Source: an uncultured Prevotellaceae bacterium (GTDB lineage: Bacteria > Bacteroidota > Bacteroidia > Bacteroidales > Bacteroidaceae). Taken from it: 64,000 bases of DNA. The DNA is taken from contig OMXX01000017.1 in the NCBI GenBank assembly GCA_900315105.1, positions 1 through 64,000 of the forward strand, given 5' to 3'. This document shows, piece after piece, positions 1 to 8,821 of this stretch. The position numbers were made by a program, and so were the translations under genes. The notes below the pieces were generated by a model. The model worked only from the letters and a program-made list of their open reading frames with translations. It did no database searches and was not told the DNA's origin. Numbering within the stretch: the first letter of the stretch is position 1; every line of letters starts with the position of its first letter.

Positions 1-187
1 CTTGACTTCACATCAAAAGGAATGGAATAAAGAAACCTTTGCAAGAGGTGTATATGAAGTGCTGAAATCGTATGAATCCAACAAAGATGTTCTTGGTAAG
101 AATGAGAATCTTGATAAGCTACTGGAACTATACCAAAGTGAAGGCGATGGCTTTAAGAATTTTATAGAAGAGAACTACAATAAATAA
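1..187 (+). CDS. C-terminal end of a TPR-family paralogue (cut by window edge)
   Basis: The frame is open at the left edge and only the last ~61 codons are visible, so the real start lies outside the window. The tail ends in NFIEENYNK, and the next gene ends in KFVEENYNK after a similarly spaced Lys/Leu/Glu-rich helix. I infer that the two genes are tandem paralogues. No domain is present in the visible part, and its function cannot be read from it. The TTG at position 2 is not a credible start. Confidence 0.6.
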   Translation, partial: LTSHQKEWNKETFARGVYEVLKSYESNKDVLGKNENLDKLLELYQSEGDGFKNFIEENYNK

Positions 188-267
188 TTCATATCTATTA
201 TCTAAATTACTTTAATGCCTGAACATTAAGAATGATAAATCAGAAAACTAATATTATAAAGGCGGTA

Positions 268-1776
268 ATGAAACAAAATAGGTTTTTACTCCTGTTGGTG
301 ATGATTTTCACCATGTCGTTTGCTTACGGACAGGAGACGGATGCAAAACAAGAAAAGGCTGTTGCCTTGTGCAAGGAAGGTGTTGCCCTTCATGATCAAG
401 GAAAATATGAAGAGGCTATAAAGACGTATGATGAGGCATTGGCTATTGCTCCAAATTTCATTGACGCTATAGTAGAAAAGGCTTTTACTTTGAGCGCAAT
501 GGGTAAGAAAAATGAAGCTAAGAAAATGATGGAGAAACAGATCCAGAAGGCTGATGCTAAGGATTTGGCAACCTTGTATTCTACTTATGCAGGCATTTTG
601 GATGATGATGGGGAACGTTTGAAGGCTCTGGAGATTTATGATAAGGCTATGCAGGCGGTTGATGAGGAGGATTTCTCCAGAATGCACCATATCTATTATA
701 ATGCAGCCGTCACAATGTCTCGTTTAACTGACAAAGACAAGCAGGAAATGCCTGACTGGGATAAGCATCTGCAATTTTGCCTTTGTAACTCGCTGCAAAT
801 ACGACCATTACATGCTGATACTTACAGAGTGTTGGCATTGTTTAATACGGAAGAAAAATGGTACTGTGATGCATTCATGTCATATGCTATGTTTGCCATG
901 TTGGATGGTAGCCGTGTTGATGCTATTGAGAATGTATTTGCTGAGTGGGCAGAATTGAAACTTGATTCCGCTTCAAAGTCGCTAACTACTATTGCATTCA
1001 ATAAGGTAAATGAAATGATGAAGAGTGAGCCTTCTGAGTATGGTAGGTTGTATGATATGTTTTCAACAATAACGCCATTGCTTTGTCCTGATACACTTGG
1101 CACACCGCTTCCTATTGCCTATACATATGATTTCTATAATCTTTCGATAAGGCCTTTTTTCGCTGATTTGAATCGTCAGGGATTATTGGAGTGCTTTTTC
1201 CATGTCGCAATGAAAAACTCAAAGAAGAAGTACATCACTAATGCTGATTGGGTGGCAAAGCATAAAGATGTAGAGGAACGGATGTGGAAATATATACAGG
1301 ATAAGGTTGTCTTTATGGAAGACATACAGTATGGATTCGTGCCTGATACTATGATAATAAATACAGCAGAAGATGCGAGAAAGAATAATGCTTATGTTAT
1401 GGGATGTTGTAAGTATTATCTAACACATTTATTAGAAACTCCTCATATGGATAGAGCCGCCAAAAATATCATTGCATGGGCGACCGTTTCTCCGGATGTG
1501 ACTGTGAATGTATGCTCTTTCATTACGAATTTAACAAGTAAAAGTCAAGATTATCTGGTTCCATATATTGCTGGTTGTTCTTTTGCTGCATTGTCATTAG
1601 GAGAAAAGAAATTTACTCAAGATATTTGTCGCGAAGGCTTGCTTGGTGTTCTTTTCAGATATGCTAACGAAAAAGAAAGGTTAGGGAAAATAGATGAATT
1701 GGAGAAACTACAGAATCTTGTCGAAAATGACCAGGAGGGTTTTGAAAAGTTCGTAGAAGAGAACTACAATAAATAG
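268..1776 (+). CDS. Exported tetratricopeptide-repeat protein
   Basis: The product is a periplasmic or secreted TPR protein of ~502 residues. I prefer the ATG at 268 over the one at 232: it follows an aaaggcgg stretch and gives a clean signal peptide (MKQNRFLLLLVMIFTMSFA, then YGQ). The first ~120 mature residues hold two to three TPR units (for example YEEAIKTYDEALAIAPNFIDA). The rest, about 350 residues, has no domain I recognise. TPR proteins usually act as protein-binding scaffolds, and no catalytic motif is visible. The C-terminus matches that of the preceding partial gene, which points to tandem duplication. It is followed by ~140 bp without a gene and then the porE-like gene. Confidence 0.75.
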   Translation: MKQNRFLLLLVMIFTMSFAYGQETDAKQEKAVALCKEGVALHDQGKYEEAIKTYDEALAIAPNFIDAIVEKAFTLSAMGKKNEAKKMMEKQIQKADAKDLATLYSTYAGILDDDGERLKALEIYDKAMQAVDEEDFSRMHHIYYNAAVTMSRLTDKDKQEMPDWDKHLQFCLCNSLQIRPLHADTYRVLALFNTEEKWYCDAFMSYAMFAMLDGSRVDAIENVFAEWAELKLDSASKSLTTIAFNKVNEMMKSEPSEYGRLYDMFSTITPLLCPDTLGTPLPIAYTYDFYNLSIRPFFADLNRQGLLECFFHVAMKNSKKKYITNADWVAKHKDVEERMWKYIQDKVVFMEDIQYGFVPDTMIINTAEDARKNNAYVMGCCKYYLTHLLETPHMDRAAKNIIAWATVSPDVTVNVCSFITNLTSKSQDYLVPYIAGCSFAALSLGEKKFTQDICREGLLGVLFRYANEKERLGKIDELEKLQNLVENDQEGFEKFVEENYNK

Positions 1777-1915
1777 TTTGTAGGTGTTGTCATGTTGGCT
1801 GATTGGTGTTGGTGGTTTGTAGCGACGATGCTATACACTAACACCCATCATCTATCACCCACCTCCCATCACCCATAAGCAATAATCAGCGCTCGCGTGC
1901 GTTATTATATAGAAT
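1777..1915. repeat. Low-complexity spacer with CACCCATCACC-type repeats
   Basis: The spacer contains runs such as 'ctaacacccatcatctatca' made of CACCCATC units. Similar TGGGTGTTGGGTG stretches recur near 6250, 50090 and 52310 in either orientation. No gene or clear promoter was seen, apart from a TA-rich stretch just before the next start. Confidence 0.4.
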
Positions 1916-4012
1916 ATGAATAAGTCTCTTTTTTCTCTATCTTGTATCGCTATCGTGCTTATGCTGTGCTCATGCGCGGCAGAGAATGCTATGCGTAAGG
2001 GAGAGAAGTTCCTGGCGCTTGGCGAATACTATGATGCTGGCGAGCAATTCAAGAAGGCTTATTCTAAGACTCCTCCAAAAGAGCGTGAGCTTCGTGGACA
2101 GCGTGCGTTGAAAGCTGCTACGTGCTATGCCCGTGTGAGTAGCACCATGAAGGCGTTGGCTTGCTATCGCAATGCCGTGAGATTCAATCAGGCTAAGCCC
2201 GAGGACAGACTTACATACGCTCGTATGCTTCTGAAGAATGGTGAGTATAAGGCTGCCTTGAAGGAGTTTGAGGAACTCAGGGACAGTACCGTTAGCGAGG
2301 ATGGCACGAAGAAGATTTCACAGGCTGATTACGATATCCTTGTGAAGAACGGCATTGCCTCTGCCCAGTCGGCTCCTGAATGGAAGAAGGCAGGTTCTGC
2401 CTATACAGTCAAGAAAATGGATGTGTTCAACGGCCGTAGGGCTGATTATTGTCCGATGCTTGCCGGTGACCAGTACGACCGCCTTTACTTCACCTCTACA
2501 CGCAACGAGGCGCAGGGTGATGAGTTGAGCGGCATAACAGGAGCTAAGCCGGGCGATATCTTCTTTTCCGACAAGGATGAGAAGGGCGTGTGGGGCAGAC
2601 CGCAGGAGATAGCCAGCGGACTGAATACCGAGTTTGACGAGGGCGCTTGCTGTCTGTCGGTTGATGGCAGTACGATGTATCTTACACAATGTCCTACCGA
2701 TCCTCAGTATCCTCGCTATGCCACTATTGCCACGGCTCAACGTTCTGATGCCGCATGGGGCAAGGCTACGGAGTTTAAGATTACGAATGATACTCTTTCT
2801 TCATACGCTCATCCTGCCATTTCACCCGATGGTGAATGGCTCTATTTCGTGAGTGATATGCCCGGAGGAAAGGGTGGACTTGATATCTGGCGCACTCGTC
2901 TTACAAGCGCGGGTACTGCCGGTGTGGAGAATCTTGGAGAGCCCATCAATACACCGGGAAATGAGATGTTCCCTACATTCCGTCCTAATGGCGACTTCTA
3001 TTTCTCAAGCGACGGTCATCCGGGTATGGGCGGACTTGACGTGTTCATTGCCGTGGCAGGCGATGATAACAAATATCACCTCTCGCATCCCGGTTATCCT
3101 CTTAACTCTCAGGGCGATGATTTCGGACTCACCTTTGATGGCAACCATAACAAAGGCTTCTTCTCAAGCAACAGGGGCGATGCTCGTGGTTGGGATCATA
3201 TCTATTCTTTCGAGAATCCTGAGGTGGTACAGACTATCCGTGGCTGGATATACGAGCAGGACGGATATGAGCTTACTAATGGTGTGGCAAGGATTGTGGG
3301 TAGCGATGGTACTAACCAGTCGTTGGGCGTTAAGAGCGACGGTTCGTTTGAGTTCGTGACAACTCCGGGTGTTGACTATATAGTGTTGGGCAGTTGTCCG
3401 GGATTCCTTAACCATAAGGAGGAACTGCATGTGGATAGCGCAAAGACGTCCGAGGTCTATGACCTTCAGTTCCTTCTGGCTTCTATCTCTGCTCCTGTGC
3501 TTGTTGATAACATCTTCTATGTGTTCAATAAAGCAGATTTGTTGCCAGAAAGTACCATAGCCCTCGACTCGCTCGTTATGATGCTCAATGAGAATCCGAA
3601 TATCACTATAGAGCTATCGGCTCATACTGACTATCGCGGCTCTGACGAGTATAACAAGGCTTTGTCGCAGAAGCGTGCAGAGACCGTGGTGGATTATCTT
3701 ATAAAGAAAGGAATTGCAGCCGACCGTCTCACGCCTGTTGGCTATGGTGAGGAGCAACCGAAGAAGATACGTAAGAAGGTGGCAGAGCATTATCCTTGGC
3801 TCAAGGAAGGTGACATTCTTACCGAAGAGTTTATCACGAAGCTCAAGCCTGATCAGCAGGAAACGGCTAATGCCCTTAACCGCCGAACAGAGTTCAAGGT
3901 TCTCCGCACCACCTACGATATGTTTGACGAGGAAGGCAATATGAAGAACCCTCCAAAACCGAAACCGAAGAAGGATGAGGCAGAAGAGGAAGAAGGATGG
4001 TTTGAATTCTAA
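1916..4012 (+). CDS. porE: PorE-like OmpA-family lipoprotein of the type IX secretion system
   Basis: This 698-residue product has the four-part layout known for PorE, an outer-membrane-associated T9SS component that binds peptidoglycan. A lipoprotein signal ends in LMLCSC, so Cys19 is probably acylated. TPR-like helices span ~25-150. PD40/WD40-like blades span ~165-440, with motifs such as SPDGEWLYFVSDMPGGKGG and FRPNGDFYFSSDGHPGMGG. A carboxypeptidase-regulatory-like domain follows at ~440-510. The C-terminal OmpA domain (~530-670) carries LSAHTDYRGSDEYNKALSQKRA, the usual peptidoglycan-binding signature shape. A Lys/Glu-rich tail ends the protein. The assignment rests on architecture and length. 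Another OmpA/PD40 lipoprotein cannot be excluded, because no other por gene is in the window. Confidence 0.75.
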   Translation: MNKSLFSLSCIAIVLMLCSCAAENAMRKGEKFLALGEYYDAGEQFKKAYSKTPPKERELRGQRALKAATCYARVSSTMKALACYRNAVRFNQAKPEDRLTYARMLLKNGEYKAALKEFEELRDSTVSEDGTKKISQADYDILVKNGIASAQSAPEWKKAGSAYTVKKMDVFNGRRADYCPMLAGDQYDRLYFTSTRNEAQGDELSGITGAKPGDIFFSDKDEKGVWGRPQEIASGLNTEFDEGACCLSVDGSTMYLTQCPTDPQYPRYATIATAQRSDAAWGKATEFKITNDTLSSYAHPAISPDGEWLYFVSDMPGGKGGLDIWRTRLTSAGTAGVENLGEPINTPGNEMFPTFRPNGDFYFSSDGHPGMGGLDVFIAVAGDDNKYHLSHPGYPLNSQGDDFGLTFDGNHNKGFFSSNRGDARGWDHIYSFENPEVVQTIRGWIYEQDGYELTNGVARIVGSDGTNQSLGVKSDGSFEFVTTPGVDYIVLGSCPGFLNHKEELHVDSAKTSEVYDLQFLLASISAPVLVDNIFYVFNKADLLPESTIALDSLVMMLNENPNITIELSAHTDYRGSDEYNKALSQKRAETVVDYLIKKGIAADRLTPVGYGEEQPKKIRKKVAEHYPWLKEGDILTEEFITKLKPDQQETANALNRRTEFKVLRTTYDMFDEEGNMKNPPKPKPKKDEAEEEEGWFEF

Positions 4013-4180
4013 AAGCCCACCCAGTCCCTCCCCAAGGGAGGGGTCCTCCCCCCTTACCCCCTCAAGGGGGAGTAGATAGTATTTCTAATCATAAGAAATG
4101 AAAACGAAATTTTATATGGAAAAGATCACAAGCGGCAATACTATATCGCATCCCTCCCTTTGGGAGGGCCTGGGTGGGCT
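4013..4180. repeat. Inverted GC-rich arms flanking the rsmF start
   Basis: The left arm (~4015-4050, agcccacccagtccctcccc...) and the right arm (~4143-4178, ...gggagggcctgggtgggct) are inverted copies around an AT-rich spacer that holds the annotated start codon of the downstream methyltransferase. The right arm is read in frame as SHPSLWEGLGG. A second short GC-rich block at 4050-4073 is related in sequence. Confidence 0.65.
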
Positions 4181-5627
4181 CCCAAAAGAATTCGTTGATT
4201 ATACCTCTTCGCTCTTTGGCGAGGAGAGATGGAAGAATTATCTTGCTTCCTTTGAAGAGGCTGTGCCTGTTAGCGTGAGGTTGAATCCGTTTAAGGCCCC
4301 CCTCCAACTCCCCCGAGGGGGAGGGCTATTTGATAGTAATGAAACCTTAACCGAGAATCCAGATAACGAGAAAATGTATCTAAAATTCTCCCCCTCGGGG
4401 GAGATAGAGGGGGGCCGTACCCCCGTCCCTTGGTGCCGTAACGCCTACTATCTTTCTGAGCGTCCGAATTTCACGCTTGACCCATTGCTCCATGCAGGAG
4501 TATATTATGTTCAGGAAGCAGGAAGTATGTTTCTTGATGAAGTATTGCGACAAGTAATGCCGTCAATACTATCCAAAAAGTCTCCCTTGGGGGCAGCTCT
4601 CGACCTCTGCGCTGCTCCCGGTGGAAAGTCAACCCTTCTTCGTGCCGCCTTGCCAGATGATTGTGTGCTTTATAGCAACGAGCCTGACCGCAGAAGGGCG
4701 AATATCCTGATGGAGAATATGCAGAAGCAAGGGCATCCAAATGTCATTGTGACGAACAATTATGCCATAGACTATCAGAAATCAGGACACACGTTTGATT
4801 TGATAGTATGCGATGTGCCATGCTCGGGAGAGGGAATGTTCCGTAAGGATCATGATTCGATAGGGGAGTGGAGTCTTCAGAATGTGATGAAGTGTGCGTC
4901 TCTCCAGCGAAGCATCATAGAGGATATATGGCCTTGCCTTAATGAAGGTGGTGTGATGGTTTACAGCACTTGTACCTTCAATCTGCATGAGGATGAAGAG
5001 AACGTTAAATGGATTTGTGAGACTCTTGGAGCAGAAATTATCCCTATTGAGGTTCGTGAAGAATGGAATATCACAGGCTCTTTACTCAAAGGCTGGGACA
5101 AACCTGTCTATCGTTTCATCCCCGGCACAACCAAAGGTGAAGGATTGTTTATGGCGGTGTTGAGGAAGAAAGAAGCACAGCCCCTCACCCGTCCTACGGA
5201 CACCCTCTCCCCAAGGGGCGAGGGAGATGTTAGTAATGAATGCTCAAAGAGAAAGTCATCGAGAGAAAAGGTAATTTCTTCCTCGCCCCAAGGGGAGAGG
5301 GTGTCCGTAGGACGGGTGAGGGGCTCGGGCTTCCTCCGAGTTTTATCCGACGGCCATCCTGTCGGTACACAGAAGGGAAAGAACATCATCCCTGCTCATG
5401 CGGAGGCTCTGCTCATCAATCTGCCAAAGGATAAATATCCGTTTGCGGAGTTATCAAAGGAGGATGCCTTGAAGTATCTTCATCATGAGGCAATAGTCCT
5501 TAGTCCTGATGTGCCCAAAGGCTTTGTCATCGTCACCTATCAAGGCCATCCATTAGGTTTCGTGAAGAATATCGGTAATCGTGCCAATAATCTCTATCCG
5601 CAGGAATGGAAGATTAGAAACCTGTAA
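4098..5627 (+). CDS. rsmF: RsmF/RsmB-like rRNA m5C methyltransferase with three in-frame repeat insertions
   Basis: The product is a NOL1/NOP2/Sun-family SAM-dependent rRNA cytosine-C5 methyltransferase. The SAM site CAAPGGKST is near residue 173, CDVPCSGEGMFRK carries the conserved PC motif near 238, and YSTCTF gives the second Cys. The C-terminal part ('LSPDVPKGFVIVTYQGHPLG') fits the RsmF C-terminal RNA-binding region. Family members normally begin near LPKEFVDYTSSL, here at residue ~29. The preceding residues are encoded by a repeat arm, so the true start is uncertain (4098 or 4116). Two more palindromic elements are read in frame at DNA 4295-4416 (residues ~67-106) and 5179-5325 (~361-409), the latter apparently in the linker before the C-terminal domain. 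All core motifs survive, so the enzyme is probably active. Confidence 0.85.
   Translation: MKTKFYMEKITSGNTISHPSLWEGLGGLPKEFVDYTSSLFGEERWKNYLASFEEAVPVSVRLNPFKAPLQLPRGGGLFDSNETLTENPDNEKMYLKFSPSGEIEGGRTPVPWCRNAYYLSERPNFTLDPLLHAGVYYVQEAGSMFLDEVLRQVMPSILSKKSPLGAALDLCAAPGGKSTLLRAALPDDCVLYSNEPDRRRANILMENMQKQGHPNVIVTNNYAIDYQKSGHTFDLIVCDVPCSGEGMFRKDHDSIGEWSLQNVMKCASLQRSIIEDIWPCLNEGGVMVYSTCTFNLHEDEENVKWICETLGAEIIPIEVREEWNITGSLLKGWDKPVYRFIPGTTKGEGLFMAVLRKKEAQPLTRPTDTLSPRGEGDVSNECSKRKSSREKVISSSPQGERVSVGRVRGSGFLRVLSDGHPVGTQKGKNIIPAHAEALLINLPKDKYPFAELSKEDALKYLHHEAIVLSPDVPKGFVIVTYQGHPLGFVKNIGNRANNLYPQEWKIRNL
4295..4416. repeat. Palindromic element inside rsmF (in frame)
   Basis: The arms at 4295-4323 (ggcccccctccaactccccc...) and 4388-4416 (...gagatagaggggggcc) are inverted copies separated by ~64 bp of AT-rich sequence. 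The whole element is translated in frame, adding about 40 residues not expected in the RsmF family. Confidence 0.75.
5179..5325. repeat. Palindromic element (family A) inside rsmF (in frame)
   Basis: Two ~44-bp arms at 5180-5223 and 5281-5325 are inverted copies, almost perfect except at the AAGG/TTGG centre. Each reads cccctcacccgtcctacgg... or its complement. The ~57-bp spacer is AT-rich. The element is translated in frame as TRPTDTLSPRGEG ... SPQGERVSVGRVRG. Confidence 0.85.
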
Positions 5628-6289
5628 ATCCAACTTGTTCGGTTATTCGTTTCCCACATTCTGTACAGGTATTGCCACCGTTCTCCCTCCGCTATGCCTC
5701 TGCTCTTTGGCCTATAAAGAACTATAGGATAATGGGACTTACATAGGAGTTACAAGGGAGTTACATGGGACTTGCGATGAAGCTTGATAAATCCATTAGC
5801 AACGTTTTTTTATAAAAAACGTCAAAGAGTTTGAAGAGGGGGGTACACTTTTGCCTATTTTACCCCTTCTGCCTACTGATTACCAGCGATTTACGTTGCG
5901 TGTCCCCCCCCTAAACACTATTCTATAGGTGCACTTCATTGGAGGGGGAGGTGCACGTTTCGTTATTTCTTGATTTCCAGCTTGTTATACCCCTAAAATG
6001 GGCAAAAGTGCACCCCTATCTGTAAACTCTCCCGAAAAAAAAACATCTTGAACACGGAAAACACGAAAGATACGAAAATTTTCGTTTGTCCTTTGAGTTT
6101 TTAAAGGGGAAACGGATTTATAGGATTTATCTGAAATTTATCTCTCACTTTTCATTTTCTTCTCTTCCCTCTCAGGTCCGTTCCAGGTCCGTTTCAAATC
6201 CGTTTCAGGTCCGTTCCTTAGAAGGAGAGCAAAATGGGAGGTATATGGATGTTAAGTGTTGGGTGATGGCGGGAGATTTGAGAACGCTT
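5628..6289. other. Gene-free region with several repeat remnants
   Basis: No credible gene was found. Contents are a short hairpin at ~5802-5824 (AACGTTTTTTTATAAAAAACG), an imperfect inverted pair (5838-5866 with 5989-6017), CACGGAAAACACGAAAGATACG at ~6053, and four to five degenerate tandem units of CAGGTCCGTTYC at ~6173-6220. Short open frames here have no family resemblance. Confidence 0.6.
5838..6017. repeat. Imperfect inverted-repeat element (GGGGTACACTTTTGCC arms)
   Basis: The left arm (GGGGTACACTTTTGCCTATTTTACCCC) and the right arm (CCTAAAATGGGCAAAAGTGCACCCC) are near-complementary and enclose ~120 bp. An inner GTGCAC pair (~5928 and ~5951) suggests a nested hairpin. It encodes nothing and resembles a small non-autonomous element. 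Confidence 0.5.
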
Positions 6290-6595
6290 TTAGTTTATTG
6301 CGTATTCTATCACAAGTACCACTACACAACAGATGACTGACACGGGGAAGAGACCGAGACCGAACCATGCGGCGATGATGCCAAGTGCAAGGGCAATGGC
6401 TCCTGCAATGGGGGAGGATGTTGCCTCGGTTATTGCTGGGAATGTCATTACGGCAAGGGTAACGTATGGCACATAATAGAGGAAACTGCGGAGAAACGTA
6501 TTCCTTATCTGCCCACGGATAAGTAATGGTGGGATGATGCGGATGAGATTCGTCACCACAATCATTATGAATATGTAGATCCAGAGATTATTCAT
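6290..6595 (-). CDS. azlD: AzlD-family subunit of a branched-chain amino acid exporter
   Basis: This small, very hydrophobic protein of ~101 residues has four predicted membrane helices. It matches the AzlD family, the small partner of AzlC in export of branched-chain or other hydrophobic amino acids. I chose the ATG at 6595 (MNNLWIYIFIMIVVTNLIR). The frame stays open another 10 codons upstream, but those residues (MPEGQVRGRY) come from a family-A repeat arm. AzlC lies upstream on the same strand. These two genes usually touch or overlap, but here they are ~190 bp apart because a repeat element sits between them. Confidence 0.8.
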   Translation of the reverse strand: MNNLWIYIFIMIVVTNLIRIIPPLLIRGQIRNTFLRSFLYYVPYVTLAVMTFPAITEATSSPIAGAIALALGIIAAWFGLGLFPVSVICCVVVLVIEYAIN

Positions 6596-6600
6596 ATAAC

Positions 6601-6812
6601 GGCCCCGCACCTGCCCTTCGGGCATCCTCTCCCCAAGGGGCGAGGAAGAAAGTTACATTTGAAGGCTTGTTGGGGGATATAATTATGTATATTTATAATT
6701 GATATGTTTTGATTTATAATACAAACTTTTCCCTCGCCCCTTGGGGAAGTCGGAGATTGAGTATCTCCGAGTATGTGTCAGAGGGTGTCACTTTGTGACG
6801 GGTGAGGGGCAT
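6601..6812. repeat. Family-A palindromic element between azlC and azlD, with a nested mini-element
   Basis: The left arm (6601-6650, ...cctgcccttcgggcatcctc...) and the right arm (6731-6812) are inverted copies around an AT-rich spacer. The right arm is interrupted after CCTTGGGGA by an insert of ~33 bp (AGTCGGAGATTGAGTATCTC...) before GAGGGTGTC resumes. The right arm also encodes the last residues of AzlC. Confidence 0.8.
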
Positions 6813-7489
6813 GGTCGGATTATCGCTGCTGCCGCAGAAATGAGTATCGTGAGCAAGATGGTGCGTGTGCCCGAACTCCATTCGCTGATTATTGGCATTA
6901 TGGCACAAAGTCCGCTGAGGGCAAAGCTACAGCATACGGCGATACCCACGTTACGGTCTTTCTTTGAGGGTGGAATGATGATGGCTATGAACATGCCATA
7001 GAGAGCCACGCTAAGAGCAGAAACGATATTGGCAGGAAGTATGTTTCCTGCAATAATACCCGACATACAGCCTAAAGCCCATGCAGGTGTGGATATGGCA
7101 AAAGCTCCTAACGTGTATCTAGGGGCGAGGTATCCTTTGTATGCTATTGATATTCCGAATATCTCATCTGTGATACAGGCAGAGGTTATGATGCGCTTGA
7201 AGAGCGATGTGCCCGGACGGAATTTCTGTGTCAAAGCCGTACTCATAAGCAGATAGCGTATGTTGGCTATCAGACTCATGCCTATAACCTCGATATATGC
7301 TGCCTGTGCTCCTGCAAGGGTATAGCCGGCATATTCACCGGCAGAAGCGCGGGTGAAGAATGATGCGAAGAAGCCCATGAAGGCATCAAGACCTACATTG
7401 CCGGCGATGATGCCGAGCGAGAAGGCCACTGCGTAATATCCTAATGCTATTGGTATTCCGTCACGAATGCCGGAGAGAAAGATTTTCAT
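6788..7489 (-). CDS. azlC: AzlC-family branched-chain amino acid exporter, large subunit
   Basis: This 233-residue integral membrane protein belongs to the AzlC family. The N-terminus has the family's IRDGIPIALGYYAVAFSLGI stretch, followed by about six more hydrophobic segments. AzlC and AzlD together form an exporter for hydrophobic amino acids. The last ~10 residues (RPCPSPVTK) are encoded by a repeat arm, and the stop codon lies in that arm, so the native C-terminus has been replaced or extended. azlD follows after the repeat. A separate lipoprotein gene lies 25 bp upstream on the same strand. Confidence 0.85.
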   Translation of the reverse strand: MKIFLSGIRDGIPIALGYYAVAFSLGIIAGNVGLDAFMGFFASFFTRASAGEYAGYTLAGAQAAYIEVIGMSLIANIRYLLMSTALTQKFRPGTSLFKRIITSACITDEIFGISIAYKGYLAPRYTLGAFAISTPAWALGCMSGIIAGNILPANIVSALSVALYGMFIAIIIPPSKKDRNVGIAVCCSFALSGLCAIMPIISEWSSGTRTILLTILISAAAAIIRPCPSPVTK

Positions 7490-7514
7490 AGAAAAAGAGT
7501 AAAGAGTAAAGTGT

Positions 7515-8816
7515 TCATTCCCAACCGAATTTCATCCAGTCGATAGCCTTATTCCATTGGAATGCCTTGATGCTCACGTTTGGGTTTAGATATTTGGAAT
7601 CAACGTTGGAATAGTACGTCTGTGGAATGAACATCGACAAGCCCCCGTAGTTATCATCACTCATCTTGAACTTCCTGAAATTACTGGTGCTGAGTTCGTT
7701 ACTAAGCCAGTCGGCAAGATCAGTTTCCTTAATGTCCTTTGGATGAACGGAATATACCACAGTCTGCTGGAATATATTGTCCCAAGTGTTGAAATCATTC
7801 TGTGACAGATACTTGCGCATAACGTGGCGCAGGTCATAGTATATGGCGATGTTTGCTGATTGTGAGTTTATGCCATAGTATATAATATCATAGACAGGAA
7901 GGTTGTCCGGATATTGATAGTGCACCATCAACGTGTCTATCGCACTTTGCGTTGCCTGAAGAAGATTCTCCATGCTACTTGTCTTTACAACAGACATAGG
8001 CAGACCGTCGGCAGGAAAACTTGAGAAGTTAGTGTATTTGATATAGTCGTCAACTATTGCCTTTCCCACATTATCCTTTGCAAGAAATAGATCAGATATG
8101 ATATGATCGTATGGAGCTCCACAACCAGGAATCTCGGCTGGTGAACCGATGATATAGTCACATACATTTCGAAGCTCGTAAGCCAACTCCGCGCACATCA
8201 TCTGACAACAATCGAAGAAGATATAGTCGAGATGATGGGTCTTTGAAAGAACATCGGCAAGTTCGGGTATGTTTATGTACCTCTCATTACCGTCGCCTCC
8301 GTCCGGATTATCCTTGCCTGAATCCCAGCCGTATGCCTTGCGTCTTGCTTTTGCCTTGCCTGTGTATTTATCAGACATCATAATCCACCCGTTACCATGT
8401 CCCCAGAAAGTCATGGCGTATGAATCTGCGGGATATTTAGTAAATGCCCAATTGATAATTTCTGACATATTATCTTTGTCGGTGGAATACCAGTCTGCCT
8501 TGTATTGTTTCACGATGTGCATACCATCTTTGTCCACCTTGGCAATATATGGTTTCATAGCCTTGCTGCTACGGTCGGCATATACCAAGAGGTTCACATT
8601 GTCGGGAAGATTGGCAGCTCCGCGTACAATCTCCGTGGAATCATTTGTATAGAAGGGTGAGTTGAGATTGTTTTCTGCGCACATATATATGAGCACAGTC
8701 CTCGCTGCCTTTGCTTCTGGTGCATCCGGGTCGTCTTTATCTCCACAGGAAAAGAGAAAGCAAGTTGCAAGACAACCTATTATTAATAATTGTAGTAATG
8801 TTCTTGTATATCTCAT
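7515..8816 (-). CDS. Clostripain-like (peptidase C11 family) lipoprotein
   Basis: This 433-residue lipoprotein has a signal peptide ending LFSC. It matches the C11 caspase-fold cysteine peptidases. TVLIYMCAENNL is the first strand, TFWGHGNGW carries the catalytic His (~143), and DYIFFDCCQM carries the catalytic Cys. The usual motif there is DAC, and here it is DCC. The following sequence (ELAYELRNVCDYIIGSPAEIPG) matches the family's substrate-pocket region. Bacteroidales C11 enzymes cleave after Arg or Lys, but specificity here is not readable. It lies 5 bp downstream of the zinc-ribbon gene on the same strand, probably in one operon. Confidence 0.85.
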   Translation of the reverse strand: MRYTRTLLQLLIIGCLATCFLFSCGDKDDPDAPEAKAARTVLIYMCAENNLNSPFYTNDSTEIVRGAANLPDNVNLLVYADRSSKAMKPYIAKVDKDGMHIVKQYKADWYSTDKDNMSEIINWAFTKYPADSYAMTFWGHGNGWIMMSDKYTGKAKARRKAYGWDSGKDNPDGGDGNERYINIPELADVLSKTHHLDYIFFDCCQMMCAELAYELRNVCDYIIGSPAEIPGCGAPYDHIISDLFLAKDNVGKAIVDDYIKYTNFSSFPADGLPMSVVKTSSMENLLQATQSAIDTLMVHYQYPDNLPVYDIIYYGINSQSANIAIYYDLRHVMRKYLSQNDFNTWDNIFQQTVVYSVHPKDIKETDLADWLSNELSTSNFRKFKMSDDNYGGLSMFIPQTYYSNVDSKYLNPNVSIKAFQWNKAIDWMKFGWE

Positions 8817-8821
8817 TTTCG

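Noticed and set aside
5108..5434. Extra genes in the repeat-rich middle of rsmF
   Set aside because: Frames on both strands follow the palindromic insert, and the rsmF frame is continuous through it.
6596..6625. N-terminal extension of AzlD
   Set aside because: MPEGQVRGRY is a repeat arm, and the downstream ATG fits the family.
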